This document shows, in pieces, positions 58,538-64,000 of a DNA stretch of 64,000 bases. The notes below the pieces were generated by a model. That model saw only the letters and a list, made by a program, of their open reading frames with translations. It did no database searches and had not been told where the DNA came from. Position 1 is the first letter of the stretch, and every line of letters begins with the position of its first letter. The DNA lies in the NCBI GenBank assembly GCA_900543695.1, contig UQSG01000002.1, positions 1-64,000 of the forward strand. Direction: 5' to 3'. The stretch comes from an uncultured Clostridium sp. (GTDB taxonomy: Bacteria > Bacillota > Clostridia > UBA1212 > UBA1255). Both the position numbers and the translations under genes were made by a program.

Positions 58538-60072
58538 TGCGTCACCTTCTTTTGCCTGGTAAGGTTGTGCGAAAGCGGCCAGATCCGTTTGAGCATGTTG
58601 GGCCATGGGGCCCGGATAAACGTATCCTTTACCTCTTGGTATTCCAGACGTTTCACGGGCAGAATGGAAGGAATTCCAAGCGTCTCCATACTGAGCACAT
58701 GGATCAGTACGCTGGAAATTCCTACCATCAGGCCGGTCAGTCCCATCATGCTGGCCAGAATCAGACAAAAATAGCGCGATACAAGCGTTGCCGCGGTCAG
58801 ACGAGAGGACATCAGATTCGTAATGCCCGTAAAAGCCACTACAATCACCATTGGAGCGGCAACCAAATGTGCTTCAACGGCAGCCTGGCCGATCACCAGA
58901 GCACCTACGATGCTCATAGCCTGACCGATATGGTTTGGCATCCGGATGCCCGTTTCCCTTAAAATATCAAACATGATCAGCATAATAAAGCACTCCAGCG
59001 CCGCTGGCAGCGGTACTCTGGCACGGCTTTTAGCCAGGCTGATCATAAAAGCGGACGGCAGAATCTCATGATGATATGCCACAATGGAGATATAAATAGC
59101 CGGCACCGAAATGGTAAGGATAAAGCAGATGATCCGGATGATTCGCGAAAAGCTTGCATAGACGGGCGGCATATAGTAATCCTCATTGCTCTGAAAATTC
59201 TCCACAAAAAGATACGGAGCCGTCAGCGCAACGGGCGAGCCGTCCACCAGAATCGCGATCCGCCCCTCCAGCAGCTTTGCGACAACGACATCCGGACGTT
59301 CCGTCGCTCCAAGGGAGTTAAAGCCGAAAGCCGATTGTTCTCCGATAAATTCTTCAAGGTAATTGGGATCCAGGACACCGTCGATGTCAATTCCCTCCAG
59401 GCGCCGGTATAATTCTTTTAAAATGTTTTTATTGACCACGGATTCAATATAGACGACGCATACCGTGGTGCGCGTCAGTCTCCCTTTATTGAAAAACTTT
59501 ATTTTCAGCTCGCTGCTTCGCATCCTTCTGCGAAGCATGGAAAGATTGTTCATAATTCCTTCGGTAAATCCTTCGCGCGGTCCGCTTAGCACACGCTCCC
59601 CCTCCGGTTCCGTGGAAGAACGCAGAGAGAACTTTTTGCTGTTAAACAGGAGCGCTCTGTCTGCGCCATCCAGAAACAGTAAGGTATCGCCGTAAGTAAC
59701 GCCGGATACAAGCTCTGCAATATCAGAGGATTCTTTAACCTCATTGGTTAAAACGACACGATCTTTAATTGCGTCGAACAGCTGCGGTCCGGGGCGCAGC
59801 CCCTCCATCTGAATCAGGGGCTTTATAACGTGCTCATTGATCAGCATGGCGTCTGCGACGCCGTCGCTGTAATAAATGCAGAATTTAATTTCAGGCCGCT
59901 CGGCGTTTTCAAATTGGCGCTTCAGCATGGTATCTACGTCCGTGAACAGCGCTTCCATTAATTTGATATTTTCGTCCAGCAGCGCGGAAACCGTCTTGCC
60001 GCATACCGCGCCGGAAGGCGCTTCTCCGCCTTTTTCTTTTTTACCGAATAACCGTTTCATTTTTTCAAACAT
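58534..60072 (-). CDS. gerA: Spore germination receptor subunit A (GerA family)
   Basis: 512-residue protein with a large N-terminal cytoplasmic domain (about 1-300) and a C-terminal membrane domain of five or so helices. Family signatures: RLEGIDIDGVLDPNYLEEFI, GRIAILVDGSPVALTAPYLFVENFQSNEDYY, HHEILP, RVPLPAALE, and GIRMPNHIGQAMSIVGALVIGQAAVEA. AAGG lies upstream of the ATG. First gene of the operon. A sigma-G promoter is expected because these receptors are made in the forespore, but I could not find a convincing one. Confidence 0.95.
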   Translation of the reverse strand: MFEKMKRLFGKKEKGGEAPSGAVCGKTVSALLDENIKLMEALFTDVDTMLKRQFENAERPEIKFCIYYSDGVADAMLINEHVIKPLIQMEGLRPGPQLFDAIKDRVVLTNEVKESSDIAELVSGVTYGDTLLFLDGADRALLFNSKKFSLRSSTEPEGERVLSGPREGFTEGIMNNLSMLRRRMRSSELKIKFFNKGRLTRTTVCVVYIESVVNKNILKELYRRLEGIDIDGVLDPNYLEEFIGEQSAFGFNSLGATERPDVVVAKLLEGRIAILVDGSPVALTAPYLFVENFQSNEDYYMPPVYASFSRIIRIICFILTISVPAIYISIVAYHHEILPSAFMISLAKSRARVPLPAALECFIMLIMFDILRETGIRMPNHIGQAMSIVGALVIGQAAVEAHLVAAPMVIVVAFTGITNLMSSRLTAATLVSRYFCLILASMMGLTGLMVGISSVLIHVLSMETLGIPSILPVKRLEYQEVKDTFIRAPWPNMLKRIWPLSHNLTRQKKVTH

Positions 60073-60473
60073 ATTCTGTACCTTCTTTAGACACTTGCAA
60101 TATTAGACAAATCCAGTATTCCCTGGAAAATTTATTTTTATTTATTCGAAAGCAAGGCGGATTTTTCCATAAAAAAGGCTGTAAAAGCTCCGGTATATCA
60201 TTCTTTAACCATGGCGCCCTCACAGCAAAACAGACCGGATTTATGCGGATGAAGAAAAAATTCCAGAACGAGGATCCGCTGCTTCCGGGTAACAGCATTG
60301 AAGCAGGGAAGCTGTGACAAAATACAAGGAAAGCAGTCAAAAAAATTTATCTACCCGTCTGTTTTTTTCAAAAAAAGACCACGGCTCGCTCTGTTGATGA
60401 TCCGTGGTCCTCCTTTTGCGCTGTTTTTTACAGCCGCTTATAATTCATTTTTACTTCTAAGCAGGAATCAGAC
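60073..60473. other. Gap between gerA and the dockerin enzyme gene
   Basis: Contains the gerA leader (AT-rich, 60073-60160), a stretch with no recognisable feature (60160-60360), and the terminator of the downstream minus-strand gene (60370-60409). I see no coding region. Confidence 0.6.
60370..60409 (-). terminator. Terminator after the dockerin enzyme gene
   Basis: Minus-strand stem GACCACGG/CCGTGGTC with an 17-base loop, followed by TTTTTTTG. Confidence 0.85.
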
Positions 60474-62555
60474 TCATCCCCGTCCTGCCGTATACACGTA
60501 ATTCATACGGCCGATCGGCGCGGCGTCGCCGTCCGTATAAAAGGAATACACGTCCCCGCTCGTACAATTGTCGCTCCATTTAAACTGAATCGTAAAATCG
60601 GAGCCGGTAATTCCAAGCGCCGCCTTCGGGATCGCTGCCATCATCATATCGCCGGAAAGCGAGTATTCCACGTCAGCAGCCCGACTCCAGGAAAATGCGT
60701 CCGCCGCGCTGCACTGCTCCAGTACGGCCGTATCACCCGGCGCAATCCGATTCAGCACAAAATCGTAGCCGCACCAGGTCGGATGAGAGGCGTTGCCCGT
60801 AGAAATATAAAGATTCATCCAGGCATTGCCTGTCGGCTGTGTCATCGGCTGCGCCGTCTTTACAAAGAAATAAATATAGGTTTCATCGCTGCAGACCTTT
60901 GCCTCCGTAATATCGTTGCGTCCGGTCGTATTGACATACGTGATGCCGCCATAGCTTTCCTGATTTCTGTCCGCCGTGTCTCCCTCGTAGTCTTTATAAT
61001 ATGCGCGGATATAATCCCACTGGCCGAAGCCGCCGTCGATATCGATCGTTGCGGCATTGTCCGTAGGCACGTCAGACTGCGTACCTTTGAACCGGCGAAT
61101 ATATTCCACCATCTGAAGATAATAGTTATCGCCGTAGCCGCCCCGCATCGGCTCCGTGTCCCTGCTGGCCTCCATGCTTGCATTATCTACAAATACGATC
61201 GGCTCGGAAGCGTTGGCCGGCTGGCGCTGCGCGATCCATTCATTGAAGCCGGTAATAAAAATCAGATCAGGATCGTTTGCCAGCGCAAATTCCCATTGCT
61301 CCGCAAAATTATAGCCGTATTGCACCGCATCCTCATCTTTTTTGACGAAGCCGTCCGAATAGCTTCTCGTTCTGTCGCCTGCGCCGTACCACGCCGCAGC
61401 GCTCATCCTGCACGTCACATTGTGCTGCGCCACGGAGACATTAATAATTTTCTTCCCGTTGTAAGTATAGATGGCATCCTGCGTTAAAGAACGGTGAAAT
61501 TCCATCCACGGCATCCCGTCTTCCTTTTTGTTGCCGTCGTTCGGCCACTGATTTTCCTTAATCCGGAAAAACTGGCGGACGGCGGTACTCGCCTCGGAAG
61601 AGTTACCGATGATCATCGGTTTTCCCTCCCAGTTAAACCAAAGGTGAGAATATTCCGGGTGACTCTGATAAACCTCATCATAAAGAACGTCCATCGCCCG
61701 TCCGGAATTGGAATTCGTATAAAAGGCAATCCGGGGAACATCCCAGCCGGCTTTATAATATTCATCCAGAATTTTCAGAATCGCAAGCGCGTTCGCAACA
61801 TAGGTATTGTTGCCGCCCCCGTTATTCGTAACCGGCTGCGTGGTCGGCGCACCGGTAGAATTCGTCGTATCAAACACCAGAAAATCCACGTCCGCATCGG
61901 TCAGCATCTGCACGTGCTTGCGAATGACCCATTCGTCGCTTGATACATAATATCCGAACAGCGGCTCTCCCCAGAAATGGAAGGTACCGACGCTTCCCCA
62001 TCTGCCCTGATTTCGCAGCGCATCCGCATAGGTCTCTACGATTTTCGTATTGTCGTAAAGCTGCGTGCCGTGCGCGCCCATCCACAGGAAATAAAACAGG
62101 CCTACATATTTTTCCTCCTTAGGGGCGCCGACGTCGCTTTCCAGACCGAGCGTTCTTCCCAGCGCGTCGGTCCCGCCGTACGACGTGGAGTATTCCGTCA
62201 CGCGGTTCCGATATTCCGGCGTATCAATCACGGGAACCGTCGTTCTGTCGGCAAGCGGTACATCCCATTCCGCCAGATATTGCAGCAGAAGTCCCGAATC
62301 TTTTCCGTCTATGAGGTTATCCCCGTTCAGGTCTGCCGCGGCTTTTTCGATTGAAACGTCCCATTCCGCCAGATACTGCAGCAGAAGCCCCGAATCCCTG
62401 CCGTTAACGGCGCCGTCTCCATTGACGTCGCCAGGCAGATAATCCGGCACATAATCGGTGCTTTGCGCCAATCCCCCGAACGGCTCCGAATAAAGCGAGA
62501 GCGCCGACGTAAGCGTTACGCACAGAAACAGCACAGAAGCCAAAAATTTTTTCAT
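60474..62555 (-). CDS. Secreted dockerin-bearing glycoside hydrolase-like enzyme
   Basis: 693-residue exported protein. Signal peptide about 1-30. Residues 43-67 and 75-99 form a type I dockerin pair, each with a calcium loop (DVNGDGAVNGRD and DLNGDNLIDGKD) and the shared helix SGLLLQYLAEWD. A TIM-barrel-like catalytic region (about 145-510) has YVGLFYFLWMGAHG, WVIRKHVQMLTDADVDFLVFDTTN and ITGFNEWIAQRQP, reminiscent of GH99/GH71-type enzymes. A C-terminal beta domain (about 535-690) looks like a CBM9-type module. The exact family and substrate are uncertain. GGAGTG precedes the ATG. Confidence 0.85.
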   Translation of the reverse strand: MKKFLASVLFLCVTLTSALSLYSEPFGGLAQSTDYVPDYLPGDVNGDGAVNGRDSGLLLQYLAEWDVSIEKAAADLNGDNLIDGKDSGLLLQYLAEWDVPLADRTTVPVIDTPEYRNRVTEYSTSYGGTDALGRTLGLESDVGAPKEEKYVGLFYFLWMGAHGTQLYDNTKIVETYADALRNQGRWGSVGTFHFWGEPLFGYYVSSDEWVIRKHVQMLTDADVDFLVFDTTNSTGAPTTQPVTNNGGGNNTYVANALAILKILDEYYKAGWDVPRIAFYTNSNSGRAMDVLYDEVYQSHPEYSHLWFNWEGKPMIIGNSSEASTAVRQFFRIKENQWPNDGNKKEDGMPWMEFHRSLTQDAIYTYNGKKIINVSVAQHNVTCRMSAAAWYGAGDRTRSYSDGFVKKDEDAVQYGYNFAEQWEFALANDPDLIFITGFNEWIAQRQPANASEPIVFVDNASMEASRDTEPMRGGYGDNYYLQMVEYIRRFKGTQSDVPTDNAATIDIDGGFGQWDYIRAYYKDYEGDTADRNQESYGGITYVNTTGRNDITEAKVCSDETYIYFFVKTAQPMTQPTGNAWMNLYISTGNASHPTWCGYDFVLNRIAPGDTAVLEQCSAADAFSWSRAADVEYSLSGDMMMAAIPKAALGITGSDFTIQFKWSDNCTSGDVYSFYTDGDAAPIGRMNYVYTAGRG

Positions 62556-62588
62556 ACTTTACTCACTCCAAACGAATAATATGTCATC

Positions 62589-62618
62589 ATTTTATCACAG
62601 ATTGTCTGAACCTGACAA
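62589..62618 (-). promoter_or_regulatory. Promoter of the dockerin enzyme gene
   Basis: Minus-strand TTGTCA and TAAAAT, 18 bp apart, between the cohesin gene stop and the dockerin gene start. The two genes may thus be transcribed separately as well as together. Confidence 0.55.
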
Positions 62619-62632
62619 CTTTTTTTCTGTGC

Positions 62633-63391
62633 TTATGGTTTCTTTTTTCTATAAATCAGAACTGCGGCGGCCGCGGCAATCGGAATCAGCAGCAGAAGCA
62701 GCAGCCACATCCGGCTCGCCTCCGTATCTTCATCCCTTTCGGAAGGAACCTTCGGTGAGGCCGTCTCCGGCCGTTCCGTTTCGCTCGGCGCTGCGGGAGA
62801 AGAGGCCGGCGCGTTCTGCGGGCTCGAAGCTGCGGCGGGCGTTTGCTGCGGGGCAGTCGTCTCCTCCGGCACTGCGCTTCCCGTCGATCCGGCAGGCGTC
62901 TGTGCCGGAGAAGCTCCAGAGATCTGCACGTTTCCGTCCTGCGTTGTGACAGCGACGTCCAGAAGCGCCTGATTGGTACAGAAATCACAGGTAAGCGTGA
63001 GCGCCGCATCGCCGGGATCGGCGGATTCGCTGACACGGAAGGTCAGAAAGCCGATCGTGCCGTCTTCGGAAACATCAGAAGCCCTGCTCCAGACCATAAT
63101 ATAAGGATTTACATCAATCGTCTGTGCGCCGAGATATCCCATGTCTTTAAATACGCCTCCGCTTTCCGCGGAAAGAAGCGTCAGTCTGGCATCGTCATAG
63201 CCGATCTTGATCTTCAGCGTGTTAATTCCCGGATTGTCTGAAATTTTCACTTCAACGGTCACGGTATCGCCGGGAGCCGCCGCCGCTTCCGTCAGTGAAA
63301 GCTCCGTGCCGTTCTCCGCAGACAGAATTCTGCCGGGAAACAGCGTCACGCAAAACAAAACCAGTAAAACAAATGCCGCAATTTTTCTCAT
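62633..63391 (-). CDS. Membrane-anchored single-cohesin surface protein
   Basis: 252-residue protein. Signal peptide about 1-25. A cohesin domain (about 28-160) shows the family pattern: GDTVTVEVKISDNPGINTLKIKIGYD, a strand with DARLTLLSAE, NPYIMVWSRASDVSEDGTIGFLTFRV, and GDAALTLTCDF. A Pro/Ala/Ser/Thr linker (about 160-225), one TM helix (about 229-247) and the basic tail YRKKKP follow. There is no LPXTG or SLH, so it is held directly in the membrane. ATG at 63391 has AGGAGG 12 bases upstream. It is probably the docking partner of the enzyme encoded 77 bp downstream. Confidence 0.88.
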   Translation of the reverse strand: MRKIAAFVLLVLFCVTLFPGRILSAENGTELSLTEAAAAPGDTVTVEVKISDNPGINTLKIKIGYDDARLTLLSAESGGVFKDMGYLGAQTIDVNPYIMVWSRASDVSEDGTIGFLTFRVSESADPGDAALTLTCDFCTNQALLDVAVTTQDGNVQISGASPAQTPAGSTGSAVPEETTAPQQTPAAASSPQNAPASSPAAPSETERPETASPKVPSERDEDTEASRMWLLLLLLIPIAAAAAVLIYRKKKP

Positions 63392-63844
63392 GGCAGGGAA
63401 AATCCTCCTCATACGCTCGTCTATGCCGGAATTATATCATTATATCCGCACAATGGGAAGCAGGGATTTGTCAGGACACTTCGTCAAGCAGAAGGCATCG
63501 CCGCGGCTTGCCGTCGATAGCATCCGCTTTGTCACTGCAGCAGGCAGCCGCCTGGATTCGGAAGCCGAAGAGTCGGATTGCAGAGCCGGTCGAGCATCAT
63601 ATCTTGAAAAGCTCTTTGAATGTGTGCAGCGGATGTACCCCGTGTCATTTCGCTGATACAAACGCCATAAAAGATATTTGGGGAAGAAAAGTTCTGCTCC
63701 GCCGATATCACCGCAGAGCTTGGAGAGCTCAGTCTAAAAGATCTTTCTTAATATAAGTAAATATATTGAACTGCGGATTTATGCAATATCGAAGAAGGGA
63801 GAAACGCAACTTCCGTTAATAATACTATTTTCATATTTGCAGAA
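63392..63844. other. Gap upstream of the cohesin gene
   Basis: The part next to the gene has two overlapping TATAAT-like hexamers on the minus strand (63430-63445) with only a poor -35 (TTCCCA). From 63450 to 63740 the sequence is GC-balanced with no gene that I can support; open frames there lack ribosome sites and family features. 63740-63844 is AT-rich and leads into the next promoter. Confidence 0.5.
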
Positions 63845-63873
63845 TTGACATTATCCGGAAGCTGTAGTACAAT
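63845..63873 (+). promoter_or_regulatory. Strong sigma-A promoter at the window edge
   Basis: TTGACA and TACAAT, exactly 17 bp apart. It drives a structured leader whose gene lies beyond the window. Confidence 0.8.
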
Positions 63874-63879
63874 GCTCAG

Positions 63880-64000
63880 CGTCGGTTCCTCTCGGAACCG
63901 CAGAAATATTGATCAGAGCAGGTATTGTGCGTTAAGTACCGAAGGATGGGAGTAGAGCCTTCGGGCGAAAAGCGTGGCGCGGAGTCAGATCGGCGCAGGC
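63880..64000 (+). ncRNA. Structured leader, possible yybP-ykoY manganese riboswitch (cut by window end)
   Basis: The leader has a GGTTCC/GGAACC hairpin first. It then has GGATGGGAGTAG followed by a GCC-TTCG-GGC hairpin and, about 25 bases later, GGAGTCAGA. The yybP-ykoY (Mn2+) family has GGGGAGTAG, a hairpin, then GTCA in this order. The first conserved box is one base off, and the 3' half is outside the window, so this is tentative. If right, the next gene should be a manganese exporter, P-type ATPase or TerC protein. Confidence 0.4.

Noticed and set aside
60080..60160. Sigma-G promoter for the ger operon
   Set aside because: GAATA elements occur twice, but no CATnnTA-like -10 lies 17-18 bp downstream of either, so I could not call it.
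62270..62400. Short DNA direct repeat suspected as a recombination or CRISPR-like repeat
   Set aside because: It is the coding repeat of the two dockerin calcium-loop units, only two copies with divergent third positions.
63880..64000. T-box leader
   Set aside because: GGGAGTAG recalls the AGTA motif, but the GNUG-like and AGAGAGC segments are missing and the motif lies too far from the start site.
1..64000. CRISPR arrays, rRNA genes, prophage blocks
   Set aside because: No regularly spaced repeats, rRNA sequence or phage structural genes were seen.

Overview
The window looks like a chromosome segment from a spore-forming, anaerobic member of the Clostridia (Bacillota). Evidence includes a four-gene germinant receptor operon, an IspH-S1 fusion, ribosomal protein L27 with a cleavable N-terminus beside its protease Prp, a glycyl radical enzyme with its activase, and strong AGGAGG-type ribosome binding sites. 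Most of the window has balanced to GC-leaning base composition. The stretch from about 42.7 to 47.1 kb is visibly richer in A+T and appears to be an acquired island.

Layout. 0-4.3 kb: what looks like the end of an IS21-type element, then thrC-hom-aspartokinase on the plus strand. 4.3-11.4 kb (minus): a RibU-type riboflavin transporter behind an FMN riboswitch; L-rhamnose isomerase, a sensory-rhodopsin-transducer-like protein, DUF4364 and Obg; the rplU-prp-rpmA trio; Hsp33; a cold shock protein. 11.4-16.7 kb (minus): a PucR-type regulator followed by ftsE, ftsX, an S41 protease and a methyltransferase. 16.8-22.6 kb: uridine phosphorylase (plus), then tRNA-Glu and tRNA-Met, rpmB, ispH-S1, plsC, cmk and a HutP-like gene (all minus). 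22.6-32.4 kb: a serine hydrolase, a sugar oxidoreductase/isomerase pair, hsp20 under a degenerate CIRCE operator, and a glycyl radical enzyme cluster with a divergent AraC regulator. 31.7-36.3 kb (minus): ldhA, trxA, a ferredoxin-thioredoxin-reductase-like gene, cdd, birA, a transglutaminase-like protein and a sirtuin in one tight run. 36.5-42.7 kb: dtd, an Lsa-like ABC-F protein, a second cold shock gene with a terminator-like leader hairpin, a HAD hydrolase, an MFS transporter, a 31-residue membrane protein and ychF. 42.7-47.1 kb: the AT-rich island with unfamiliar genes. 47.2-54.4 kb (plus): a two-component system, HtrA, nth, and hflK with an hflC interrupted by a stop codon. 54.6-64 kb: a membrane-anchored surface protein, the gerA-gerC-gerD-gerB operon, a dockerin-bearing glycosidase next to a membrane-anchored cohesin, and at the edge a strong promoter followed by a possible manganese (yybP-ykoY) riboswitch.

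The most notable items are the single-cohesin/single-dockerin-enzyme pair, the unfamiliar two-gene cassette in the island, the csp leader hairpin, the FTR-like protein translationally coupled to thioredoxin, the rhodopsin-transducer-like protein beside rhamnose isomerase, the unassigned glycyl radical enzyme with direct repeats in its divergent promoter, and the hflC nonsense codon. All family assignments were made by eye from motifs and remembered family sequences. No database search was run.
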